Notes: generated from the letters alone by a model not told the origin. Shown: positions 1 through 5,284, numbered from the stretch's first letter. The stretch: DNA of 5,284 bases from an uncultured Oscillospiraceae bacterium (GCA_900546735.1 URDW01000138.1:1-5284); one strand, 5' to 3'. Program-made: numbers and translations.

Positions 1-28
1 GGCAGCGTCAGATGTGTATAAGAGACAG
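1..28 (+). other. Nextera (Tn5) Read-1 sequencing adapter, left end (artefact)
   Basis: The first nine bases, GGCAGCGTC, are the 3' part of the Nextera Read-1 adapter. Bases 10-28, AGATGTGTATAAGAGACAG, are the 19-bp Tn5 mosaic end. The stretch is not part of the organism's genome, and native sequence begins at about base 29. The reverse complement of all 28 bases recurs perfectly at the right end. A short ATG frame inside it (from base 12) reaches a stop after seven codons and is meaningless. Confidence 0.98.
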
Positions 29-37
29 ATATTAATC

Positions 38-43
38 AAGGAG
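38..43 (+). promoter_or_regulatory. Ribosome binding site of the GtrA-YfhO gene
   Basis: AAGGAG lies seven bases upstream of the ATG at 51, which is near-ideal spacing. This fixes the start at 51. The next in-frame Met codon, at 96, has no purine-rich sequence before it. Only 22 bases of native DNA remain upstream of the gene, so no promoter can be identified. Confidence 0.85.
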
Positions 44-50
44 TAATATT

Positions 51-3000
51 ATGGATCTTACGCAAAACCGCTCAAAACTGCATGCGGACAAAATTATGAA
101 CGGTCAGACCGTGAACTACACGGTCGTGTTTTTGATTTCGTTTATATTTATGCTTGTCTGCAAGCAAATATTAAAGGGCTTTTCCGTGCCTGCAAACATT
201 TCACTGCTGGTTTCGTTTTTAGTGACCGGCGTTTTAAACTTTTTTGCGGTAAAAAAGCTTGTGTTTCACCGCAAGGCCGTTTCGCCGCTTTACCAGCAGG
301 TGCTTTTCTTCCTGCTGCGCATGCTGGTTGCCTGCGGCGTATACCAGCTGGCTAATTTTCTGTTTTACACAACGCTGGGCGCGACCAAATCGCTGGTTGT
401 GTGCATGACCGGTATTTTTGTTTTTCTGTTTAATTATGTATTCGACCGCTACATCACCTTTGAGTGCATGGAAAAGCCGGAAGCATACCAAAACGGCCGC
501 CTGTACAAAACCGTTTTTGCAAACCGGTTCAGTGTGCTGACCTTTTTCCTTGCGCTTTTCTGCATTTTGTTCATCTACCTGATCTATAAACTCTATCCGT
601 TCGGCGACCTGACCGTGCTGCGCATGGACCTTTACCACCAGTACGGCCCGCTGTTTACGGAACTTTATGACCGAGTGACGAACCTGGATTCCTTCCTGTA
701 TTCCTGGGAAACGGGCGGCGGCAGCAGCTTTTTGGGCAATTATTTCAACTACCTTTCCAGCCCGCTGAACATCATCATCTTTTTGTTCGACCGCAGGCAG
801 ATGCCGTTTTTCGTCACAACGCTTGTTGCGCTGAAAGCCGCCCTGTCGGCCGCCACCATGACGTACTACCTGAAAAAAAGCCGCAATGCAAATTCCTATT
901 TCAGCGCGGGTTTTGGTATTTTATACGCGTTTTGCGGCTATTTTCTGGCTTATTACTGGAACATTATGTGGATCGACGCCATGTACCTGCTGCCGCTGCT
1001 GGTGCTGGGCATTGAAGCAATCATCCATAAAACGGACTGCCGGCTTTACATCGCCGTGCTGTGCATTCAGTTTTTCAGCAGTTACTATATTGCCTACATG
1101 TGCTGCATTTTTGCGGTACTGTACTTTCTGGTCTACTATTTTTCCAACTATGCCATCCAGGCAAAATGCAGCCGCGGTCTCTGGCAGCAAAAAGGCTTCA
1201 GCCTGAAAAAAGTGTGGGATCTTCGCTTTATTAAAAGCGGCGTTACTTTTGCAGCCGCTTCTGTATTTTCAGCAGCGCTTTTGGCCGTTGTGCTCATTCC
1301 GGTCTACATGATACTGGACTCCTGTTCGGCGACATCCGACACATTCCCGACCGACGCCTCCACCTATTTCAATTTGTTTGACCTGCTTGCGAACCATCTG
1401 GCCGGCCTGACGACCACGATCCGCAGCAGCGGCGGCGACGTGCTGCCCAACATCTATTCGGGCATTCTGCCGGTCATTCTGGTGCCGCTTTACATTATGA
1501 ATAAAGACATCCGCCTGCGTGAAAAGGTTATGCACCTGCTGCTGGTGGCATTTTTGCTGGTCAGCTTTGACAGCAACTACCTGAACTTTATCTGGCACGC
1601 TTTCCATTTCCCGAACGACCTGCCCTACCGCTTCTCGTTTATGTACTCATTTGTACTGATCGTTATTGCATTTCGTGTGTTCCAGCATTTCAAAGCGGTC
1701 AAGATCCGAGATATTGCGGCTGTAGGCCTGGCACTGATCGTCTTTATTACCCTGGTGGAAAAATTCCCGACGAATTATTCCACCTCCTCTACCATCTTCA
1801 TCAGCCTGGCACTGGTGATCGTATGGTGCGCCGCACTGATGCTGATCAAAAAGCAGCAGCTTAAAACTTTTGCGGCCGGTGTGATCGTGCTGTCGCTTTG
1901 CATCTGCGAGGTGCTGGTGGCAGACTGCAATTCATTCGTCTTTACGCAAAATTACAGCAATTATACCGAAAACTACGACACTTACGAGGAAGCGATCGAC
2001 GCGATCAAGGAGCAAGACGACTCTTTCTACCGCATGGAACTGTCGCACCTGGTCACGCGCATGGACCCGAGCCTGTACAACTACCCCGGCGTATCAGTCT
2101 TTTCATCCATGGCATATGAAGAAACGGCCGGCCTGCAGTATAACCTGGGCATGTTCGGCAACCGTATCAACAGCTACACCTACAACACACAGACGCCGGT
2201 CTACAACATGATGTTCGGCCTGAAGTACATTATGTACACCGGCACGGGCGCGCGCCCGTCTGAAAACCTGTACACACCCGTGTACACAACGTCTGACGGC
2301 GTGATGACCGTATATGAAAACAAATACTATCTGCCCGTGGCCTACGGTGTAGACACAGCGGTAAAAGACTGGAAAAACTATGAGGGTGACCCGTTTGCGA
2401 TCCAGTCCGACTACTTTGAAAAAGCCACCGGTTTTGCCGACGTATTCGTGCCTGTTATCTACAACGGCACAGAGGGCAGCGGCACATCGATCGACGAAGT
2501 GACGCAAAACGGCACATTCTATTACAGCAATGACGCCGGCGCCGAGGAAAACGTTGTGACACTGACGCTGATGGCGACAAGCAGCAGCAACACATACCTG
2601 TATTTTACTTCGCCGGTGATCGAATCCATCACCATTATGCACGGCGGCGAAGTCTACACCCAGTCCACCGACAACCCGTATATCTTCGATATCGGCCAGT
2701 GCGAATTCGGCGATGAGATCACAGTACAGATCAACACAAAGTCCGACGATGCGACCGACAGCTATTTCAGCATTTACGCCTACAGCCTTGACCAGGATGT
2801 TTTGGATATGGGCTACGACGTACTCAACCGCAGCGCTATGAACGTGACAGACTACGGCGACACGCATATCGACGGCGAAATCACCATGGCGCGCGAAGGC
2901 TACCTGTACACTTCCGTGCCCTACGACGCCGGCTGGCGTGTGCTGATCGACGGTGAAGAAGCACAGACGTTCTCCTTAAACGGTCTGCTTTGCACGCCGA

Positions 3001-3179
3001 TCTCTGCCGGACAGCACACGGTGGAAATGCACTATACCCCGCGCGGCATCGTGGCCGGCGCCTGCATTACTGCAGTCGCAGCAGCGGGCGGTATAGCCGT
3101 TTTGATCCTGCGCGGCCGAAAACGCAAAAAAGCCCGCGCAGCGGTCGCTGTGCAAAACGCACAGGAACTTCCAGAATAA
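51..3179 (+). CDS. YfhO-family membrane protein (GT-C-like glycosyltransferase) with N-terminal GtrA-like domain
   Basis: This is a large polytopic membrane protein of 1042 residues. Residues ~20-137 contain four hydrophobic helices and two motifs typical of GtrA/GtcA-type polyprenyl-phosphate-sugar flippases: NFFAVKKLVF at 63-72 and NYVFDRYITF at 128-137. Residues ~160-625 match the YfhO core, with about a dozen further helices, the first-loop motif DLYHQYGP (193-200; D193 is the likely acidic residue of the GT-C fold) and a glycine-rich SWETGGGSSF stretch followed by YLSSPLN (233-240). Residues ~630-990 are a soluble, probably extracytoplasmic, beta-rich region. It ends in the YfhO-type signature YDAGWRVLIDG (958-968) and SAGQHTVEMHY (985-995). 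A final helix (~998-1020) and a basic tail RGRKRKKAR follow. In Bacillus and Listeria, YfhO glycosylates lipoteichoic acid outside the membrane and works with CsbB (lipid-sugar synthase) and GtcA (flippase). A similar role here is inferred; the acceptor is unknown. The start is set by the AAGGAG site. No terminator hairpin follows the stop. Confidence 0.88.
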   Translation: MDLTQNRSKLHADKIMNGQTVNYTVVFLISFIFMLVCKQILKGFSVPANISLLVSFLVTGVLNFFAVKKLVFHRKAVSPLYQQVLFFLLRMLVACGVYQLANFLFYTTLGATKSLVVCMTGIFVFLFNYVFDRYITFECMEKPEAYQNGRLYKTVFANRFSVLTFFLALFCILFIYLIYKLYPFGDLTVLRMDLYHQYGPLFTELYDRVTNLDSFLYSWETGGGSSFLGNYFNYLSSPLNIIIFLFDRRQMPFFVTTLVALKAALSAATMTYYLKKSRNANSYFSAGFGILYAFCGYFLAYYWNIMWIDAMYLLPLLVLGIEAIIHKTDCRLYIAVLCIQFFSSYYIAYMCCIFAVLYFLVYYFSNYAIQAKCSRGLWQQKGFSLKKVWDLRFIKSGVTFAAASVFSAALLAVVLIPVYMILDSCSATSDTFPTDASTYFNLFDLLANHLAGLTTTIRSSGGDVLPNIYSGILPVILVPLYIMNKDIRLREKVMHLLLVAFLLVSFDSNYLNFIWHAFHFPNDLPYRFSFMYSFVLIVIAFRVFQHFKAVKIRDIAAVGLALIVFITLVEKFPTNYSTSSTIFISLALVIVWCAALMLIKKQQLKTFAAGVIVLSLCICEVLVADCNSFVFTQNYSNYTENYDTYEEAIDAIKEQDDSFYRMELSHLVTRMDPSLYNYPGVSVFSSMAYEETAGLQYNLGMFGNRINSYTYNTQTPVYNMMFGLKYIMYTGTGARPSENLYTPVYTTSDGVMTVYENKYYLPVAYGVDTAVKDWKNYEGDPFAIQSDYFEKATGFADVFVPVIYNGTEGSGTSIDEVTQNGTFYYSNDAGAEENVVTLTLMATSSSNTYLYFTSPVIESITIMHGGEVYTQSTDNPYIFDIGQCEFGDEITVQINTKSDDATDSYFSIYAYSLDQDVLDMGYDVLNRSAMNVTDYGDTHIDGEITMAREGYLYTSVPYDAGWRVLIDGEEAQTFSLNGLLCTPISAGQHTVEMHYTPRGIVAGACITAVAAAGGIAVLILRGRKRKKARAAVAVQNAQELPE

Positions 3180-3189
3180 TCACAATATT

Positions 3190-3215
3190 TTTACTTTTTT
3201 ACCGTTTACTTTTTT
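3190..3215 (+). repeat. T-rich tandem direct repeat (2 x 11 bp, 15-bp period)
   Basis: TTTACTTTTTT occurs at 3190-3200 and again at 3205-3215. Counting the four bases after each copy (ACCG, GTCG), the two 15-bp units match at 13 positions. The second copy supplies the proposed -35 hexamer of the prs promoter. It may be an upstream T-tract, a regulator site or simple sequence drift; nothing here decides between these. Confidence 0.6.
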
Positions 3216-3233
3216 GTCGAAATTTTGTATTAT
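3205..3233 (+). promoter_or_regulatory. Putative sigma-A promoter of the prs operon
   Basis: A -35 element TTTACT (3205-3210; consensus TTGACA, four of six) is followed after exactly 17 bp by a -10 element TATTAT (3228-3233; consensus TATAAT, five of six). The region is strongly AT-rich compared with the flanking genes. Transcription would begin near 3240, leaving a leader of about 43 nt before the ATG at 3283. I see no riboswitch or attenuator in that leader. Confidence 0.55.
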
Positions 3234-3264
3234 ATAGGTGTCAAAATTCCATAACACGCATTGC

Positions 3265-3274
3265 AAGGAAAGGA
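3265..3274 (+). promoter_or_regulatory. Ribosome binding site that sets the prs start
   Basis: AAGGAAAGGA ends eight bases before the ATG at 3283. The in-frame GTG at 3238, which would add 15 residues, has only TATTATATAG upstream and sits at the expected transcription start. The ATG at 3283 is therefore preferred. Confidence 0.8.
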
Positions 3275-3282
3275 ACAACAAA

Positions 3283-4458
3283 ATGGCAAGAAAAACCGCT
3301 CAACATGTTGAAACAATACCGATCGGACCGCTTGGGATCATCGGCATGCCGGGATGTGAAAAGCTGACCGACAAGATCGACGCGTACCTGGTCGAATGGC
3401 GCAAGACACAGGCGGAAGAACACCAAAACACGATCGCATTTTACGGTTATGCGCGTGACACCTTTAAAATCAAAGTGGATCTGCCGCGTTTCGGCACCGG
3501 CGAAGCAAAGGCCACGCTGAAAGAAAGTGTGCGCGGGTATGACATTTATATCATTGCAGATGTATTCAACTACAGCATCACATATAATATTTATGGGCTG
3601 ACCGTTCCAATGTCGCCCGACGATCACTTTGCAGACATCAAGCGTGTGATCTCGGCCATCAGCGGCAAGGCGAAGCGGATCACTGTGATCATGCCCATGC
3701 TTTATGAGGGCCGTCAGCACAAAAGGAATTCGCGCGAATCGCTGGACTGTGCTCTGGCACTGCAGGAACTGATCCATCTGGGTGTTGAAAGTATCATCAC
3801 CTTTGATGCACATGATCAGCGTGTACAAAACGCCATTCCGCACAATTCCTTTGAAAATGTGCAGCCGGCTTACCAGATGATCAAAGCGCTCGTCAACAAT
3901 GTAGACGGTCTTACGATCGACAAAGAGCATTTAACGGTCATTTCCCCCGACGAGGGCGGCATGGCGCGCTGCATTTACTATGCGACCCAGCTTGGCGTCA
4001 ACCTGGGCATGTTTTACAAACGCCGCGACTACACGACCATTATTGACGGCCGCAACAAGATCGTTGCGCACGAGTACCTTGGCGAAAGTGTGGAAGGCAA
4101 GGACATCATCATTGTGGACGACATGATCTCCTCCGGTGAGTCCATGCTGGAAGTTGCTAAAAAACTGAAATCCCTGAAAGCCGGCCGCATTTTTATTTGC
4201 ACCACCTTCGGTCTTTTCTGCAACGGCCTGGAAGCGTTTGACACCGCCTATGCCGACGGCATCTTTGAAAAAGTATTTACCACAAACGGCGTTTATCAGT
4301 CGCCGGAACTGCTGTCACGCGAATGGTACTGCAATGTCGAGATTTCCAAGTACTGCGCATATATGCTGGATACGCTCAACCACGACATGAGCATGAGCCC
4401 GCTGCTTGACTCCAGTCAAAAAATCAATACCCTGTTGACGAACAAAGGACTGAGATGA
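3283..4458 (+). CDS. prs: Ribose-phosphate pyrophosphokinase (PRPP synthase), divergent long form
   Basis: The predicted product is a cytosolic enzyme of 391 residues. It would make PRPP from ribose 5-phosphate and ATP for purine, pyrimidine, histidine, tryptophan and NAD synthesis (EC 2.7.6.1). Landmarks align in order with the Prs family: RFGTGE (69-74, ATP site; usually RFSDGE), ESVRGYDIYII (81-91), the RQ pair (144-145, usually in YARQDRR), DAH (175-177, the metal-binding His region, usually DLH), SPDEGG (221-226), the flexible catalytic loop KRR (246-248) and the PRPP/ribose-phosphate loop VDDMISSGES (278-287; usually VDDMIDTGGT). It is about 70-80 residues longer than the usual 310-320, with an extended N-terminus and extra segments near 93-115 and 310-350. 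I recall similar ~390-residue forms in Clostridia annotated as ribose-phosphate pyrophosphokinase. The four substitutions in the ribose-phosphate loop leave some doubt about substrate or activity. The gene has its own promoter and is followed after 4 nt by the next gene. Confidence 0.87.
   Translation: MARKTAQHVETIPIGPLGIIGMPGCEKLTDKIDAYLVEWRKTQAEEHQNTIAFYGYARDTFKIKVDLPRFGTGEAKATLKESVRGYDIYIIADVFNYSITYNIYGLTVPMSPDDHFADIKRVISAISGKAKRITVIMPMLYEGRQHKRNSRESLDCALALQELIHLGVESIITFDAHDQRVQNAIPHNSFENVQPAYQMIKALVNNVDGLTIDKEHLTVISPDEGGMARCIYYATQLGVNLGMFYKRRDYTTIIDGRNKIVAHEYLGESVEGKDIIIVDDMISSGESMLEVAKKLKSLKAGRIFICTTFGLFCNGLEAFDTAYADGIFEKVFTTNGVYQSPELLSREWYCNVEISKYCAYMLDTLNHDMSMSPLLDSSQKINTLLTNKGLR
4444..4456 (+). 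promoter_or_regulatory. Ribosome binding region of the downstream membrane protein, inside the end of prs
   Basis: AAAGGA (4444-4449) lies 13 nt before the ATG at 4463, which is rather long. A weaker GAGAT (4452-4456) lies at six nt. Both overlap the last codons of prs, so translation of the second gene is probably coupled to that of the first. Confidence 0.5.
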
Positions 4459-4462
4459 TTTT

Positions 4463-5011
4463 ATGGAAAAAAAACAACTGTTTATCAAATGGCTGAAGAT
4501 TTTCGGCATTGTGCTGGGCATTCTGGTCGCACTGTCTGTGATCGCCACCCTGATTTACAGCGCCGTTGTCAAAGTCAACCCGGTCTCTGCTTTCACCAGC
4601 TTTTTCAAGAGCGATAAAGCCGAGATCATCGGCATTTGGGAAGACGACGATTTCGACGGCGCCACCGCTTTCGTATTTCGTGAAGACGGTACATACGACC
4701 GCTACATCTCCACTGCCAACTTCCCCGGTGAATACACCATTGACGGCAACAAGATCATTCTGAAAAATGCCAATTCAGAACTGACACTTACCTACAAATA
4801 CCGTCTGTCCGGCGACCACCTGTACATCAACACGATCGACAGCATCGGCGGCGGCGGTGACCTGGGTGAAGAAACGGGCTACCACCGTGTAGACAAACTC
4901 AGCCAGCGCTCTTTGAACGACCTGATCGCGGAAGCCAAAGATTACGTCAGCCAGGCGCAGGAAGAGCAAAACGGAGACGAAATGACACAAGCGGATAACG
5001 CAGAAGAATAA
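4463..5011 (+). CDS. Membrane-anchored protein with lipocalin-like (DUF5640-like) domain, function unknown
   Basis: This is a 182-residue protein. A short basic N-terminus (MEKKQ..K..K) precedes one hydrophobic helix at ~11-35. No lipobox cysteine follows it, so it is probably an uncleaved anchor with the rest outside the cytoplasm. Residues ~54-145 look like a small beta-barrel of the lipocalin-like/DUF5640 type: IIGIWE (55-60, the G-x-W motif), FREDGTY (72-78), GEYTIDGNKIIL (89-100), then alternating strands through SGDHLYI (116-122). A glycine run (GGGG, 129-132) marks a loop. Residues ~145-182 form a charged, probably helical, acidic tail ending in two glutamates. The gene starts 4 nt after prs and ends at a strong terminator, so the two are likely one operon. 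The domain assignment is from motif memory and the function is unknown. The protein could be an envelope or stress-sensing accessory, but nothing shows a link to PRPP synthesis. Confidence 0.8.
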   Translation: MEKKQLFIKWLKIFGIVLGILVALSVIATLIYSAVVKVNPVSAFTSFFKSDKAEIIGIWEDDDFDGATAFVFREDGTYDRYISTANFPGEYTIDGNKIILKNANSELTLTYKYRLSGDHLYINTIDSIGGGGDLGEETGYHRVDKLSQRSLNDLIAEAKDYVSQAQEEQNGDEMTQADNAEE

Positions 5012-5015
5012 AAAC

Positions 5016-5048
5016 AGCCGGTGCAAAACGCACCGGCTTTCTTTTTTT
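5016..5048 (+). terminator. Intrinsic (rho-independent) terminator of the prs operon
   Basis: A perfect 9-bp stem pairs AGCCGGTGC (5016-5024) with GCACCGGCT (5030-5038) around the loop AAAAC. It is followed by TT, one C and seven Ts (5042-5048). It begins five bases after the stop codon of the preceding gene. It ends the prs operon and separates it from spoIIID. Confidence 0.93.
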
Positions 5049-5092
5049 ATGCAGGTGTTATTCAGCCATTTGTTTTAAAAGCCGCAAATTGC

Positions 5093-5121
5093 GCATAAAC
5101 AGACCGAGTTCGGAATACATT
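5093..5121 (+). promoter_or_regulatory. Putative sigma-E-type (mother-cell) promoter of spoIIID
   Basis: AATACATT (5114-5121) matches the B. subtilis sigma-E -10 consensus, recalled as CATACA-T, at all but the first base. Thirteen bases upstream, GCATAAAC (5093-5100) carries the ATA core of the sigma-E -35 element. The spacing is about one base shorter than the usual 14. Transcription would start near 5128, about 23 nt before the start codon. In B. subtilis spoIIID is transcribed by sigma-E RNA polymerase, which gives this weak-looking match biological support. Confidence 0.5.
5095..5104 (+). promoter_or_regulatory. Possible SpoIIID binding site, left arm of an inverted repeat
   Basis: ATAAACAGAC fits the published SpoIIID consensus WWRRACARNY (as I recall it) at every position. 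It overlaps the proposed sigma-E -35 element. Bases 5097-5106 are repeated in inverted form at 5175-5184. Confidence 0.4.
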
Positions 5122-5184
5122 TTTACAAGAAGTATTTCGGAGGCATGAAAATGAATTACACCACGATTGAGGAACGGTCTGTTT
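5097..5184. repeat. 10-bp perfect inverted repeat flanking the spoIIID start
   Basis: AAACAGACCG (5097-5106) and CGGTCTGTTT (5175-5184) are exact reverse complements separated by 68 bp. The interval contains the proposed -10 element, the ribosome binding site and the first eight codons. Because the left arm is upstream of the expected transcript start, a DNA-binding role is more likely than an RNA hairpin. Confidence 0.6.
5139..5143 (+). promoter_or_regulatory. Ribosome binding site of spoIIID
   Basis: GGAGG lies seven bases upstream of the ATG at 5151. Another in-frame ATG at 5145 is only one base from it, too close to be used. The choice of 5151 also matches the length of the SpoIIID N-terminus. 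Confidence 0.85.
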
Positions 5185-5235
5185 TTTTAGGAAAATACAT
5201 TGTACATAACAAAGAGACCGTGCGCGGCGCTGCCA
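5151..5235 (+). CDS. spoIIID: Sporulation transcriptional regulator SpoIIID, N-terminal fragment (cut by contig end)
   Basis: Twenty-eight codons are present before the adapter: Met-Asn-Tyr-Thr-Thr-Ile-Glu-Glu-Arg, then a stretch containing GKYIV (14-18) and ETVRGAA (22-28). B. subtilis SpoIIID (about 93 residues) starts in the same register, with an ER pair, GKYIV, then KTVR and an Ala-Lys just before the recognition helix-turn-helix. The last native base (A, 5235) is the first base of an expected Lys codon. SpoIIID is a mother-cell DNA-binding protein that activates and represses sigma-E and sigma-K genes during sporulation. The helix-turn-helix and C-terminus lie beyond the contig. The gene stands apart from the prs operon behind a terminator and has its own ribosome binding site. 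The family match rests on a short segment but is specific. Confidence 0.85.
5177..5186 (-). promoter_or_regulatory. Possible SpoIIID binding site, right arm (inside spoIIID codons 9-12)
   Basis: Read on the minus strand, AAAAACAGAC fits WWRRACARNY at every position, opposed to the site at 5095-5104. It lies within the early coding sequence. The run of seven Ts at 5182-5188 makes the W and R positions easy to satisfy, so chance is a real alternative. Confidence 0.35.
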
Positions 5236-5284
5236 CTGTCTCTTATACACATCTGACGCTGCCGACGACTTAATAGGTGTAGAT
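5236..5284 (-). other. Nextera Read-1 adapter, i5 index and flow-cell adapter, right end (artefact)
   Basis: Bases 5236-5254 are the Tn5 mosaic end CTGTCTCTTATACACATCT and 5255-5268 are the rest of the Read-1 adapter. Bases 5269-5276, CTTAATAG, occupy the i5 index position; the reverse complement CTATTAAG matches the index I remember as Nextera XT S518. GTGTAGAT (5277-5284) is the start of the P5-side flow-cell sequence. None of this is genomic. Confidence 0.98.

Noticed and set aside
886..1206. Plus-strand 106-residue open frame in another phase within yfhO
   Set aside because: It is a shadow of the membrane helices: Cys/Ser/Thr-rich low-information sequence inside a continuous real gene.
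2103..2867. Minus-strand 254-residue open frame
   Set aside because: It is fully antisense to the YfhO C-terminal region, is rich in Val/His/Cys as expected from a shadow frame, has no convincing ribosome binding site and shows no recognisable motif.
3238..3282. 15-residue N-terminal extension of prs from a GTG start
   Set aside because: There is no ribosome binding site before the GTG, it overlaps the expected transcription start, and the ATG at 3283 has a good site.
3180..3282. Terminator or riboswitch between yfhO and prs
   Set aside because: There are T-runs but no GC-rich hairpin before them, and no recognisable riboswitch core in about 100 bp.
3241..3930. Minus-strand 229-residue open frame
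   Set aside because: It is antisense to prs, whose family motifs are unmistakable on the plus strand; this frame shows no family motif.
5145..5150. ATG at 5145 as the spoIIID start
   Set aside because: It is one base from the GGAGG site; the ATG at 5151 has normal spacing and fits the family N-terminus.
5062..5250. Minus-strand 62-residue reading frame starting MYKRQ
   Set aside because: Its start codon and first residues are encoded by the adapter, a familiar contaminant signature, and the rest is antisense to spoIIID and its leader.
1..5284. Terminal inverted repeats of an insertion sequence or transposon
   Set aside because: The repeats are the Tn5 mosaic end plus Nextera adapter, there is no transposase gene, and the right end continues into a library index.

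Overview
The window is a short assembled contig, probably from a spore-forming member of the Clostridia (Firmicutes, most like the gut Oscillospiraceae/Ruminococcaceae). The evidence is a Gram-positive YfhO-family membrane protein, strong AAGGAG/GGAGG ribosome binding sites, a long (391-residue) Clostridia-type PRPP synthase and the start of a gene for the sporulation regulator SpoIIID. Base composition is near-balanced and coding density is high. The genus cannot be read from the sequence.

Both ends are synthetic. Bases 1-28 and 5236-5284 are Nextera (Tn5) Read-1 library adapter, and the right end runs on into an 8-base sample index and the flow-cell adapter. Genomic DNA is therefore about 29-5235. 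The two adapters form a perfect 28-bp terminal inverted repeat that imitates a transposon but is an artefact.

Layout, all genes on the + strand: (1) 51-3179, a 1042-residue polytopic membrane protein that joins an N-terminal GtrA-like four-helix domain to a YfhO-type glycosyltransferase-like protein; (2) a 103-bp T-rich intergenic region with a plausible housekeeping promoter; (3) 3283-4458, a divergent ribose-phosphate pyrophosphokinase; (4) 4463-5011, a membrane-anchored protein with a small lipocalin-like/DUF5640-like extracytoplasmic domain, 4 nt behind gene 3 and probably co-transcribed with it; (5) a clear intrinsic terminator at 5016-5048; (6) a possible sigma-E-type promoter, a strong ribosome binding site and the first 28 codons of spoIIID, cut off by the right adapter.

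The genes fall into three units: the cell-envelope glycosylation gene, a two-gene prs operon, and the sporulation regulator. The points most worth a second look are the GtrA-YfhO fusion (a possible flippase plus glycosyltransferase in one chain), the altered ribose-5-phosphate loop of the PRPP synthase, and a pair of inverted SpoIIID-consensus sites flanking the start of spoIIID that suggest autoregulation. I see no CRISPR, tRNA, rRNA, phage or genuine mobile element.
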